Assembly: GCA_902782125.1 (NCBI GenBank)
Contig: CACZMA010000004.1
Span: 310,001 to 374,000, forward strand
DNA from: Oscillospiraceae bacterium
Lineage (GTDB): Bacteria > Bacillota > Clostridia > Saccharofermentanales > Saccharofermentanaceae
Reading direction: 5' to 3'
Length of the DNA: 64,000 nucleotides
In this document: piece after piece, positions 36,693 to 46,050 of the stretch
Numbering within the stretch: position 1 is the first letter of the stretch
Layout of the letters: each line of letters opens with the position of its first letter
Notes under the pieces: generated by a model
Seen by the model: only the letters and a program-made list of their open reading frames with translations
The model's database searches: none
What the model was told of the DNA's origin: nothing
Position numbers and translations under genes: made by a program

Positions 36693-37938
36693 GTTTTGCT
36701 ATATCACGGGCAGCCGTTGCTGCAGAAGCCCATGCCCACTGAAGATTGAAGCCTCCGCAGATTCCGTTCACATTGCACGTTTCTCCGATGAAATACAGTC
36801 CGGTATTCTCATTGACTGCAAGTCCGTCTGTAAGAGCTGAAAGTTTGATGCCGCCGGACGACACCTGCGCATTATCGATACCCTCGCAGCCGGTTACCGG
36901 TATGTCCCATGCACAAAGAGCATTGGCAAGCTGGATCAACCTTCCGTCCTTAAGATCGGCGACAGAGCTTTGGGGATCTATCCTCATATCATTCATGAGG
37001 ACTTCGAGGATACGCTTGTCGAGCATACCGGCAAACGCATCAGAGCAAGATCTTACGGAGAATATATGTCTTCTTACTGCAAGCATATTGATTACTTCAT
37101 CTGTATCTGCAGTCATAAGGTTAAGCTGAACAGATACAGTCTTACCGGAATCGATAAGCTTCAAAGCTGTTGAAGATATGTCGAGTATGCATATTCCTGA
37201 CAGGCCGCCTTCTTTTGTGAATAGCACTTCACCTTCAGATTCATCTTCAGTGATCCCTTCAGATATAACCTTGGTACTGCAGGAGCATCTGATGCCGGCA
37301 AGATCTCTAAGTGCCTTCTTGTCAGAAGTAAGCGGAACAAGTGCGGGAGCAAATGACACAATGGCATCATCAAGGACAAAACCGTCCACGCTATGAATGC
37401 CTTTTCCGTCGGATCCTGTTGCAGGATAAGATGCGCCGCCGGTCGCAAGGATCACAAACCGGGACGTAAACACATCGCCGGATTCGGTCTCGGCCGTAAA
37501 TAAGTCTTCACTTCGCGTAATCTTAATCACCCTGCTGTCTGAACGGATCTCACAGCCTGAATCTTCAACATACAGTCTCAGCGAGTCCGTGACAGTCGCA
37601 GCTCTGTATGTTGCCGGATAATACAGTTCACCCTTTGATACTATGCGGACGCCGAGATCATTCTCGAAGAAATCCACGGAATCAGCCGGACTGAAACTTC
37701 CAAGAATATGTTCGAGTTTATCGGGATCATCAGTATTGTACTTAGATACTGTGCAGTTCTGGTTGCTCAGATTACATCTGCCGCTTCCGGTGAGAAGAAG
37801 CTTACGCCCGGGTTTGGATCCTGCTTCAAGTATCTTAATATCAAGTCTCCTGCCGCATTCTTTGATCAGCCGTGCAGCGGCAAAAAGACCCGATGCGCCT
37901 CCGCCGATTATTAGAACATCACTGACATTACCTTCCAT
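36685..37938 (-). CDS. HI0933/BaiN-like flavoprotein
   Basis: 417 residues. The N-terminal FAD motif is VLIIGGGASGLFAAARL and LLTGSGRCNLSNQN is diagnostic of the group; the C-terminal FIGETCNVNGICGGFNLQWAWASA closes the FAD domain. BaiN reduces bile-acid intermediates in some gut Clostridia, but most members are uncharacterised, so no substrate is given. It begins right after the CYTH gene and overlaps the COG2509-type gene. Confidence 0.87.
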   Translation of the reverse strand: MEGNVSDVLIIGGGASGLFAAARLIKECGRRLDIKILEAGSKPGRKLLLTGSGRCNLSNQNCTVSKYNTDDPDKLEHILGSFSPADSVDFFENDLGVRIVSKGELYYPATYRAATVTDSLRLYVEDSGCEIRSDSRVIKITRSEDLFTAETESGDVFTSRFVILATGGASYPATGSDGKGIHSVDGFVLDDAIVSFAPALVPLTSDKKALRDLAGIRCSCSTKVISEGITEDESEGEVLFTKEGGLSGICILDISSTALKLIDSGKTVSVQLNLMTADTDEVINMLAVRRHIFSVRSCSDAFAGMLDKRILEVLMNDMRIDPQSSVADLKDGRLIQLANALCAWDIPVTGCEGIDNAQVSSGGIKLSALTDGLAVNENTGLYFIGETCNVNGICGGFNLQWAWASAATAARDIAKHV

Positions 37939-37939
37939 A

Positions 37940-38596
37940 TCAGCAGCCCCTGTCTATATACTTGAGTGTCCTGTGATACTTGGTATCATTAAAAAGCCCA
38001 CAAGGAGCATTATCAATTACTATCCCGGCCATTGCCTCGATATCTTCGACCCTGCCGGATACCAGCTCAAGTTCGAGTTCGCAAATGTGCTCACGTACCC
38101 TGCCTCTTCCGTCTTCTATCGTACCGCGGTCAAAACAAGCTTCCATGGTGCTGTCACCGTATTTGAGATGGATTATGGTCCTGGTAAATGAATTCCTGCA
38201 CAGTACGGTAAGTTCTTTGCCGTTAACACCTTCAAGCGCTTTATCAAGAAGATCACCTGAGTCGCTCTGACCTTCGGCAGAAGCTTTGAAGCCGTCCACA
38301 TCGAACGAATCCGTATCAGACTCTACATTCCATTCGAATCTTCTGTGAAGGCCGTCTGATACACCGCCGCCGTATTTTACAGTGAATTCATAGTAATCTT
38401 TGGCATCGCCCGAATAGTGACGCACTCTTATCATCGCGCCGTTGCCTGTTACCTTGAGATCATTGGTATCGAGATATGTATTCTCAAGTAATGATGTATC
38501 ACCGTTATCAATGCAATAAGCTCTGAACCAGTCTGCATCTGCTACTGCCAGTAGTGATTCCTTATCAATAAAGCCAAGCTTGATCTCGGTCTCCAT
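37940..38596 (-). CDS. CYTH-domain protein
   Basis: 218 residues. It starts with ETEIKLGF, the ExExK metal-binding signature of CYTH (triphosphate tunnel metalloenzymes: inorganic triphosphatase, thiamine triphosphatase, class IV adenylate cyclase). RVRHY and the acidic ELELELVSG strand near the C-terminus agree with an eight-stranded tunnel. The precise triphosphate substrate is unknown; inorganic triphosphatase is the commonest. Ten bases after the DUF5711-like gene. Confidence 0.82.
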   Translation of the reverse strand: METEIKLGFIDKESLLAVADADWFRAYCIDNGDTSLLENTYLDTNDLKVTGNGAMIRVRHYSGDAKDYYEFTVKYGGGVSDGLHRRFEWNVESDTDSFDVDGFKASAEGQSDSGDLLDKALEGVNGKELTVLCRNSFTRTIIHLKYGDSTMEACFDRGTIEDGRGRVREHICELELELVSGRVEDIEAMAGIVIDNAPCGLFNDTKYHRTLKYIDRGC

Positions 38597-38606
38597 AGCT
38601 TATCCC

Positions 38607-39764
38607 TTAATTAACGGTATGAACGCCGCCGGAAGAGACAACGCAGAGCTTATCACCTGAGATGAAGCCCATCCTTAAGATATCCTCATCTACTGAGATA
38701 TCGTCTGTAAGAGCAGATCCGCGGTAGATGAAGATCCTCTTGTCAACGCTGATCGCATAGAGGTCACCGTTCGTGCATACCGCATTTACTTCAGAACCGA
38801 TGTCGGATTTGTACAATACGGTATTATTACCGTCGATGATGGCGAGCTTGTTGAGCTGGCTGACACCATCAGAATAGACGATATACATCTTGTCTCCTAC
38901 CAGAGTAACCCTGTTGATCGAAGAGAAATCGAAGTCAATCTTGGACATCTCCGTGCCTGAGATCTGATATACCGAGTTGCTGGTAAAGCAATAGATCTTA
39001 TCTCCAACAAAATACAAAGTCGAGAAGATAACACTGTCTTCAGTGGTAAAGATCGCATTATCTGCGACCTCCGTCCCCTTATCTCCTTCAGTAAGCGTAA
39101 ACAGTCTCACATAAGGAACGACAACAGCTCCGTTGGTATTGAGCGTGGATACGGCAAGAAGCGAAGAATCTCCGTTGAAAGCACATGAGATGGGATAGCC
39201 GGAGTTATAGGAAGACCACTGGGAGAGCGGAGTTCCGTTAACATCATAAAGGAGCAGAACACCATAAGACGAATCGCTGTCAGTAATCACGGCGACCGTA
39301 CCGTTCTCGGATACGTCTACTGCCTTGATCTTGTTTTCGGTGGGTTTGCTGTATAAGACCTTATCGGTGTCAACCAAAGTGAAGGCATATCCGTCGAGGT
39401 CGAAGACAACAGCATAATCCCCGAAAGTTACACACTGCGGATTCTGGTATGAGATCGATGATGAATAGATATCATTACCGGAGATAGTCAGATATGAGAT
39501 CCTCTCGTTGGTTACCTTAAGAACGCCTTCCGAGAACGGATAGAGCTTCTGAGCCTCGGAATACTCACATGAGAAGCCGCTCTGACCGGAAAGCTTAAGC
39601 TGTTTGTCGGCACCTGCAAGAGAATCGATCTTCTGTGATACGACGAAGATCAGGGCAATGCTTATGACGAGCACTGCCGCAAGCACGCAGACAACGACAG
39701 TCAGACTCTTAGTTGACCTAGCGGGTGTCTTGATCTTAATGTTGTTCTTATCCTTGTTTTCCAT
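38607..39764 (-). CDS. DUF5711-like membrane-anchored beta-propeller protein
   Basis: 385 residues. Short basic cytoplasmic N-terminus, one membrane helix at about 22-44 (VVVCVLAAVLVISIALIFVV), then an extracytoplasmic region rich in short beta repeats with aromatic/Gly turns, suggestive of a propeller. Function unknown. It lies six bases after the DUF4340 gene at the end of the Gld-type ABC cluster and may be a surface sensor or scaffold for that transporter. Confidence 0.72.
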   Translation of the reverse strand: MENKDKNNIKIKTPARSTKSLTVVVCVLAAVLVISIALIFVVSQKIDSLAGADKQLKLSGQSGFSCEYSEAQKLYPFSEGVLKVTNERISYLTISGNDIYSSSISYQNPQCVTFGDYAVVFDLDGYAFTLVDTDKVLYSKPTENKIKAVDVSENGTVAVITDSDSSYGVLLLYDVNGTPLSQWSSYNSGYPISCAFNGDSSLLAVSTLNTNGAVVVPYVRLFTLTEGDKGTEVADNAIFTTEDSVIFSTLYFVGDKIYCFTSNSVYQISGTEMSKIDFDFSSINRVTLVGDKMYIVYSDGVSQLNKLAIIDGNNTVLYKSDIGSEVNAVCTNGDLYAISVDKRIFIYRGSALTDDISVDEDILRMGFISGDKLCVVSSGGVHTVN

Positions 39765-39770
39765 TTATTA

Positions 39771-41273
39771 CTATGCAGCCTCTTCCGTAGTTACAGGTAT
39801 ATCGTATACTCCGTTTACATTCTCGTCGATCGCAGTCTTCAGGAGTTCATATGCAGCCCAGACACCGTAATTATATGTATCAGTACCGCCGTCATTGAAC
39901 AGTTCCTTGGAGTATACAAATATCTTGGTATATTCGCCGTCTATTACTACATAGTAGGAACTGTCACTGCGCTGATAGAAAGACATCGTATGATTCTCAT
40001 AATTGGTTGTAGTATAGTCCAAAGTCATAACTGGTGTAGAATCAGTATTGAAAACAGCATCGGGATCGAGACCGCCGATTTCCATGCATGCAAAACTCTC
40101 GAAAAGCACGGCACAGTACGATCTTCCGTCAGAATTGAACACCTTGGCATTCCTGCCGTCTAAATAGACATCAGCATCATCGCCTGAGATAGAACCCTCA
40201 GAATCAGTCTCAATCTCAAAAGTAAAATTCAATCCGTCATAAGAACCTTTAATCTTTGATATCTCCGAAGCCTGACAATAGAATACATACGGAGCCAGAT
40301 ATTGCACATCAGGAAGCTCCAGTCCCTGGAGCATTGATTCATTGATAAGGAAATACAGATCACTACCTGCGACATATCCATAATATTTTCCGCCGATATT
40401 TTCGGAAATGTACACGTCTGTCTTTGTACCGTTCAGTAAGGTAAGAATGAAGTGGAATTCAGGAGAATCAAGTCTATAATCATCAAGTTCATCAATATCA
40501 AGATCTATATACTCCAGGATTTCCAAATGACATATCTTCTCAATTAGATTATCAAAATAGATACTAGTGCCCATATCAACGGGTTCATCGAATTTATACG
40601 TAACATTTCCGTCAGAATCTGTCTGACATACCGCTTTAAGATCAAGTGAATCGGTCTTGCGTATGTATTCGACCATCATAAGACTTGATTGTTCAATTGA
40701 AAGAACAGATGAATCGATAAAATCTATGGATTTCATTGAAATATAATCATATTTGAGAACAGGAACAGAATATACCGTAGACCCGCCGTCGATCCTGATA
40801 TAACAATTCTCACCATTATAAGAAATATTCCCGAATGATACTTTACTGGTCGTACCGTTAACAGTCTCGATAATCTCAGTATATCTTGGATTATCAAGAC
40901 CATACTCACCCATATTTGCATTCTCGGCAACAAGTAAAACAGCGGAGTAATCAGTTAGAAACGAAATGTATTCAGACATTTTAGTGTCGGAATACTCCTC
41001 ATCAGGATCAACATCCGTTCCATTATAATCATATGACAAAGTATCATCGTCATTTTTGGAGACATCAATCCTTACTTCAGGAAAACTTGGATCTGAAGAC
41101 GTTACTGTCAGAGATTTGACGTCTGAAGCGCCGACATATAACGCATTAACGTATAACACACTCTGAGTAGTGTCCAAAGGTTGAGAACCTGTGAATGCAA
41201 AATAGATCGCGACCCCGATGATAAGGACCACCATAATAATAAAAGGAATGATCAGGCTCTTCCAACTCTTCAT
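39771..41273 (-). CDS. DUF4340 domain protein
   Basis: 500 residues. N-terminal membrane helix (about 5-27), then a large extracytoplasmic region with repeated DUF4340-type beta units (for example YGLDNPRYTE near residue 115 and YRLDSPEFHF later). The frame is open to a TTG at 41303; ATG 41273 is chosen because it lies one base after the gldG stop, with AAGAGG upstream. Partner of GldG-type proteins in many bacteria; role unproven. Confidence 0.82.
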   Translation of the reverse strand: MKSWKSLIIPFIIMVVLIIGVAIYFAFTGSQPLDTTQSVLYVNALYVGASDVKSLTVTSSDPSFPEVRIDVSKNDDDTLSYDYNGTDVDPDEEYSDTKMSEYISFLTDYSAVLLVAENANMGEYGLDNPRYTEIIETVNGTTSKVSFGNISYNGENCYIRIDGGSTVYSVPVLKYDYISMKSIDFIDSSVLSIEQSSLMMVEYIRKTDSLDLKAVCQTDSDGNVTYKFDEPVDMGTSIYFDNLIEKICHLEILEYIDLDIDELDDYRLDSPEFHFILTLLNGTKTDVYISENIGGKYYGYVAGSDLYFLINESMLQGLELPDVQYLAPYVFYCQASEISKIKGSYDGLNFTFEIETDSEGSISGDDADVYLDGRNAKVFNSDGRSYCAVLFESFACMEIGGLDPDAVFNTDSTPVMTLDYTTTNYENHTMSFYQRSDSSYYVVIDGEYTKIFVYSKELFNDGGTDTYNYGVWAAYELLKTAIDENVNGVYDIPVTTEEAA

Positions 41274-41274
41274 A

Positions 41275-42804
41275 TTATAGGTTTTTCCTCTTCTCATAGA
41301 CAAACGCAGCAGCTACCAGGAACACCAGTGGAATAGAGATCATAAAGACCGCAAGTACAACTGTAGATGAAGTCTCCGTTACCTTCTCTCCATCCAGAGC
41401 ATAATCACTAATTCCCCTGGTCGGAACATCGACCGAAGCACTCGAATCTGCACCGAGAAGATATCTGGCGCATGATTTGAAGAACTTAACATTGTCATCG
41501 TTCATTCCATAAGTAGAAATATAACTATCAGAAGTAAAATCAGTAGTGCCGAATACGATTACCTCCGGCTTATTAACTAATCCGGGAATAGTTGAATAAG
41601 CAGATGTATAGTATCTTCCGGGCTCGCCATACTGAGTTACTCCGGAATCGGCAACTTTGACACAGATCGCATTTTCACTTGTTCCGCCGATTGCTACAGA
41701 CATAAAGGAAGAACCGGAATTATTAAGGATACTTACAGGTCTGGTATAACTGTTCTTAAATGTATAATACATCTCAAAATCTGTAGTTGACAGTTCAAGG
41801 AATGTACTGTTGACAGATACAAGCGAACTGTAACCTGAATCATCAAGCATGTAATTCACGTCATTTTCCTTAACGATATAAGGATCAATATTAATATTCA
41901 TGGTATTTAGAACAGAATTCAAATTCGCAAATGATTCTTTGGAATTGAAATCTGTAAAATTAACGGCACAAATGAATTTGCCTCCGTTTGCAAGATAATC
42001 CTCAATTGCCAGCATTACCTTCTCAGTAATATCAGTATTGGGACCATTCAAGATCAGCAGATCACAATCATCGGGAATCGCAAAACTATCAGATACCTGA
42101 ATTGAATCCACATCACATCCGAGAGCATTAAGTATAGTCTTAACAGCCATTGAAGAATCATCCTGAAGACCGGTAATGATATACGCCTTACGGTTAAATC
42201 CAGACAAAAGCCTTGCTATCGCATTAGTAAAGACATATTCAACATTATTACTGGTCGGAATATACGCATTGTACAGCACAAGATAATCCTCATCGATAGT
42301 AAAACAATCAAGCGGAGATATTACTTGGATCTGTCCGTTATACTGAATAACAAAAGAACCTTCTTCAAGGTTATAAACATTATTGGGATCCAATTCACTA
42401 ATGATCGAAGGATACAATTCGGGATCCTTATACTCTACAGTGATCTTTCCACCAGACTTTGCTTCATAATCATCAAGAAGCGGACAAATGTACTCATAAG
42501 GAGAATTCTGAAGATTTGAAGGACGTTCAAGCAGACCGACGATCCTAATATGAGTATTATCAGGCATCGAATCGATATAGTCGCGTGTCTGAGTAGTTAT
42601 AGTATTCTGACTGTTAGCTGAAAAATCAAAAGTAAGCGGATCGCCGAGAAGTCCGGTAACTAAAATGTTGATCAATACAACTATTGCAATCAAAAGAATA
42701 ACTGATCCTATTGAATAGATCTTCAACGTATTAGCTCTGGAATCGGGTCTAACGGAAGAAGAACGGAAATTACTATTTTTTGCTACTGTATTCTTATTAC
42801 TCAT
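41275..42804 (-). CDS. GldG-like ABC transporter auxiliary protein
   Basis: 509 residues. A polar N-terminus with a helix at about 30-55, a long extracytoplasmic domain related to the GldG/IFT52-like family (THIRIVGLLERP, DLLILNGPNTDI), and a C-terminal helix near 478-500 followed by KRKNL. In Bacteroidota GldG works with GldF and GldA in gliding; in Clostridia its cargo is unknown. GGAGGG precedes the ATG. One base separates it from the DUF4340 gene. Confidence 0.83.
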   Translation of the reverse strand: MSNKNTVAKNSNFRSSSVRPDSRANTLKIYSIGSVILLIAIVVLINILVTGLLGDPLTFDFSANSQNTITTQTRDYIDSMPDNTHIRIVGLLERPSNLQNSPYEYICPLLDDYEAKSGGKITVEYKDPELYPSIISELDPNNVYNLEEGSFVIQYNGQIQVISPLDCFTIDEDYLVLYNAYIPTSNNVEYVFTNAIARLLSGFNRKAYIITGLQDDSSMAVKTILNALGCDVDSIQVSDSFAIPDDCDLLILNGPNTDITEKVMLAIEDYLANGGKFICAVNFTDFNSKESFANLNSVLNTMNINIDPYIVKENDVNYMLDDSGYSSLVSVNSTFLELSTTDFEMYYTFKNSYTRPVSILNNSGSSFMSVAIGGTSENAICVKVADSGVTQYGEPGRYYTSAYSTIPGLVNKPEVIVFGTTDFTSDSYISTYGMNDDNVKFFKSCARYLLGADSSASVDVPTRGISDYALDGEKVTETSSTVVLAVFMISIPLVFLVAAAFVYEKRKNL

Positions 42805-42818
42805 TGATCATCCCTCCG

Positions 42819-43586
42819 TTAAGACTGACTCCAACGTTTCTTCTCAAGCACACGGTAAGTTATATAGAGGAATATCACTGCAATAGAAAGGCAAAAGACC
42901 AATGCAGATACGGAGAAGACACCGGTCCTGAAATCGCTTGTCCTTGCAAAGGGATCAAGCCAGTTGATAACGTTTGCAATTCCGTCTCCAGCTTTTGCTG
43001 ACGCTTCGACATCCTGAGTAATGATAAACACAACCGCATTTACTGCTGACTTTGCATATGATGAGATCGTAGATAACAATTGGAATAAGAGAATGCAGAC
43101 AAAAGCCACGATTGCAGATATGATCTGATTGTCATTAAGAGAAGATGCCAATAAACCGACACTTATGAACATGGCAGCCATAAAGAAGAAAACTATAACT
43201 GAACCCCATTCACCGTAGCCAACTTTTCCTCCATTTGACACAGTTACTATCATTTGAACAAACACATTTATAAACATTACTGCAAACAAAGCAAGGGCAG
43301 CAAGAAACTTACCTGCAACAACAGAGAACAGATCAACTGGAGTGGTATAGTAAAGCACCTCTGTTCCGCGTTTCTTATCTTCTGCGAAAGAAGACATTGT
43401 AATGATGGGAACTATAATAACAAAAAACGATCTCAAAGAGATAACTTCGCTTGAGATGCTGACAGCACCACTAGCATACTGGGAATAGAAGATAAAACCG
43501 GCGAGGAAAGAGAATATTGCTATCGCAACATAACCTACCGGTGATCTGAAATACTGTAGAAAATCTCGTTTAAAAATAGCGTACAT
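42819..43586 (-). CDS. ABC-2 type permease, GldF-like
   Basis: 255 residues. Starts MYAIFKRDFLQYFRSPVGYV, typical of ABC-2/GldF permeases, followed by six hydrophobic segments. A GTG at 43601 is in frame, but AGAGGAG directly before ATG 43586 decides the start. It lies between the ATPase (overlapping region) and the GldG-like gene, so these form one transporter. Confidence 0.87.
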   Translation of the reverse strand: MYAIFKRDFLQYFRSPVGYVAIAIFSFLAGFIFYSQYASGAVSISSEVISLRSFFVIIVPIITMSSFAEDKKRGTEVLYYTTPVDLFSVVAGKFLAALALFAVMFINVFVQMIVTVSNGGKVGYGEWGSVIVFFFMAAMFISVGLLASSLNDNQIISAIVAFVCILLFQLLSTISSYAKSAVNAVVFIITQDVEASAKAGDGIANVINWLDPFARTSDFRTGVFSVSALVFCLSIAVIFLYITYRVLEKKRWSQS

Positions 43587-43597
43587 ACTGTCTCCTC

Positions 43598-44533
43598 TCA
43601 CTTTCCTGCCGTAATGTTCAGGAATACTTCTTCAAGAGAAGGATCTAACGACCTGAACTCAAAGATGGGCCAACCGCCTTTGGACATAACAAAGAATATC
43701 GATGCCCTTATATCAGGAGATGTATTAGAGATGGTAATCTCTATCTCATGTAATCGGTCATTACTGTTCCTGGTTGCGACATTCGCAACACCTGGAATAG
43801 CACGTATATTTGATGAAACATCTTTTAACGGCCCCTGGAACGAGAGCAGAAGCTTTGACGACCCGGACAGCCTTCTTGAAAGATCAGTAATAGTATCTAT
43901 GGCAGCTATCTTTCCGTTGTTAATTATTACTACTCGGTCAGCTATTGCCTGTATCTCAGAAAGGATATGTGAACTGATAATAACAGAATGAGTTTTTGAC
44001 AGAGTCTTAACAAGTTTACGCATTTCAAGGACTTGATTTGGATCGAGTCCGACAGTCGGTTCATCCAAGATCAAAATGGACGGATTTCCAACAAGCGCTT
44101 GAGCAATGCCTACACGCTGTTTATATCCTTTGGAAAGATTTCCGATCAGTCTGTCTTTTACATCCGCGATCTTAACCATTGAATATATCGAATCAAGTTG
44201 TTTCTTACGATTCTCTTTGCTGACCTTTTTAAGATCACAGATAAAATCAAGATACTCTTTGACTGTCATATCAAAGTAGAGTGGCGGTTGTTCAGGGAGA
44301 TAACCGATATCTTTTTTAGCCAATTCAGGTTCTTCAAGGATATCATGACCATTAACCTTTACTGAACCTGAAGTGGAAGACAGAAAACCTGTGATTATAT
44401 TCATGGTCGTAGTCTTACCGGCACCATTGGGTCCGAGAAAACCCAATACTTCGTCATCGTTAACTGTAAATGAAATACCTTTCAGAGCACGCTTATCACC
44501 GTATTGTTTAACCAGGTTATTTATCTCAATCAT
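43598..44533 (-). CDS. ABC transporter ATP-binding protein, GldA-like
   Basis: 311 residues. Walker A GPNGAGKTTT, signature LSKGYKQRVGIAQAL, Walker B ILDEPTVGLDP, H-loop SSHIL. A C-terminal domain of about 90 residues follows, as in the DrrA/NatA/GldA group. GGAGG lies before ATG 44533. First gene of the transporter cluster; its permease follows directly. Confidence 0.93.
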   Translation of the reverse strand: MIEINNLVKQYGDKRALKGISFTVNDDEVLGFLGPNGAGKTTTMNIITGFLSSTSGSVKVNGHDILEEPELAKKDIGYLPEQPPLYFDMTVKEYLDFICDLKKVSKENRKKQLDSIYSMVKIADVKDRLIGNLSKGYKQRVGIAQALVGNPSILILDEPTVGLDPNQVLEMRKLVKTLSKTHSVIISSHILSEIQAIADRVVIINNGKIAAIDTITDLSRRLSGSSKLLLSFQGPLKDVSSNIRAIPGVANVATRNSNDRLHEIEITISNTSPDIRASIFFVMSKGGWPIFEFRSLDPSLEEVFLNITAGK

Positions 44534-44591
44534 GGCATCCTCCGCATCTGATACAGATTATTTTATCTCAAACTCTTCTATTCCAAAACTT

Positions 44592-45368
44592 TTAAGCACC
44601 GCCGAGCCTGATCTCAACACAAAAAGCCTTAACGTCCTCATTCTTATAACCGCAGATAAGCATGGAGCCTTCCTGTTCAACAAGGAACAGAGCGACCTTC
44701 TCGCCTGCCTTTACTTCGGAAACGTAATTAATGATGATCTCCGATACTGAATCGACATCGACGCCGTACTTATAGAGAACATCGTAAGCCCAGGCAGTAT
44801 ACCTGGAATTATTGACGTGAAGATTACGGTCAAGCTCGCTGAAGTCGGCATACTTGGAGATAACAGGCTTCGACGTTATATTCTCTACCTCTGCCCTGTC
44901 CGGGAAATCCAGTTTCGGACAATCCTCTCCGAAAACCTTCGGCCTGTCTGTAGGATCATAAGGCGGAAGTTCCGGTCTCTTCCTGGCGATTACCGGTCTG
45001 TGCGTAACCATATCAGCGAGGATCCATGTAGATGTAGCCTGCCCTATCAGGGTGCCGTCTTCCGAACGTATCTCAAAATCCCTGCCGTAGCTGATCTTCT
45101 TAAGGTCAGTACCCCATGTCCTGATTGTAAACTGCTCATGCCAGGAAGGAAGTCTGTTGAACTTCAGATGCATCCTTAAGACTATCCAGCAGATATTGTT
45201 CTCTCGGAGGAAATCCGTGCCGTATCCTTCCTTGCTGGAACTCCTCTCCGCAGCTTCCTGGAGGTCACCAATAAGAACCGATGCGAAAAGCTTATCGCCG
45301 ATACCGCATTCAGTTGCTTTGCAATATACCGGAAGATCCGTATAGAAATCCTGATCAGCCAAGATCAC
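44592..45368 (-). CDS. Acyl-ACP thioesterase
   Basis: Releases fatty acids from acyl-ACP. 258 residues with two hot-dog domains; the first carries WIVLRMHLKFNRLP, the second the family's active-site segment DRNLHVNNSRYTAWAYD (Asn/His). Starts with GTG 45368, overlapping the upstream gene by four bases (GTGA), with GGGGGT in front. It may set the fatty-acid chain length or supply free acid. An acyl-CoA synthetase is present elsewhere in the window but is not linked to it. Confidence 0.88.
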   Translation of the reverse strand: MILADQDFYTDLPVYCKATECGIGDKLFASVLIGDLQEAAERSSSKEGYGTDFLRENNICWIVLRMHLKFNRLPSWHEQFTIRTWGTDLKKISYGRDFEIRSEDGTLIGQATSTWILADMVTHRPVIARKRPELPPYDPTDRPKVFGEDCPKLDFPDRAEVENITSKPVISKYADFSELDRNLHVNNSRYTAWAYDVLYKYGVDVDSVSEIIINYVSEVKAGEKVALFLVEQEGSMLICGYKNEDVKAFCVEIRLGGA

Positions 45369-45946
45369 ATACCCCCTTCGTTATCTTTTGCTTTTGCCGG
45401 CTTAACGTAATGGAATACGTTCCTGGGATTGTATCTTCTGAATACCTGAAACATCTCAGGCTTAAAAGGGAAAGCCACAAGGTACTTGAAGTCAGGTCTG
45501 TTTACCAATGCATACCAGGTATCATCGGTGATCGGATATTCCCTCTTCTCTGTTATGGCCAGCTTAAGTTCAGCGCGCTTGTAGTCAGATTCATATCTGT
45601 CCTCAGTGACAGGTCCGATATAATCGCAATCCTTAACAGAGAATTCGACAAGATCGATCCTCTTCTTCTTACCTACGATCTTAGTTACGGTAAACAGATC
45701 ATTAACTATCTCGATCTCATATTCGACATAGCGTCTCTGGATCAATATGACCAAACCCCAAATAACAAGAGCCGTAAGAGGAATGGATGCATAGAGCAGT
45801 TCATAGAAACCGATAACAATCGGTACGGCATAGATTGCCGCCAATATAAGTAGCGCAACTATGATCAACAAGATAATATAAACAACGCCTTTTATGCCGT
45901 TGTTGCGTTTAATGCTAGCTTCAATAAAAGTGTCAGACGTATACAT
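45365..45946 (-). CDS. Small membrane protein, possibly DUF6106-like
   Basis: 193 residues. Two hydrophobic segments at about 21-45 and 47-70 near the N-terminus, then a soluble beta-rich domain of about 115 residues with many charged strands (TVTKIVGKKKRIDLVEF). This layout resembles the YcxB-like gene at 10553 without clear sequence identity. Function unknown. There is no Shine-Dalgarno before ATG 45946, and an extended -10 box ends seven bases upstream, so the mRNA may be leaderless. Confidence 0.68.
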   Translation of the reverse strand: MYTSDTFIEASIKRNNGIKGVVYIILLIIVALLILAAIYAVPIVIGFYELLYASIPLTALVIWGLVILIQRRYVEYEIEIVNDLFTVTKIVGKKKRIDLVEFSVKDCDYIGPVTEDRYESDYKRAELKLAITEKREYPITDDTWYALVNRPDFKYLVAFPFKPEMFQVFRRYNPRNVFHYVKPAKAKDNEGGM

Positions 45947-45953
45947 CTTTGTT

Positions 45954-45962
45954 ATAATAGCA
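45954..45962 (-). promoter_or_regulatory. Extended -10 promoter close to the start codon
   Basis: On the minus strand TGCTATTAT fits an extended -10 (TGN plus TATTAT), without a convincing -35. The predicted start point falls at or next to the ATG of the small membrane protein gene, giving little or no leader. Confidence 0.45.
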
Positions 45963-45980
45963 CATTTTCTATAATATTTT

Positions 45981-46017
45981 TAATAAAAAAGAACCCGAGC
46001 AAACCTGCCCGGGTTCT
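45981..46017 (-). terminator. Intrinsic terminator of groESL
   Basis: Perfect 8-bp stem AGAACCCG (45990-45997) with CGGGTTCT (46010-46017), 12-base loop. On the minus strand a T7 run follows directly. It is about 100 bases after the groL stop. Confidence 0.92.
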
Positions 46018-46050
46018 CAAGAATGTAGATTACCAGATTAATCCCTGAGA

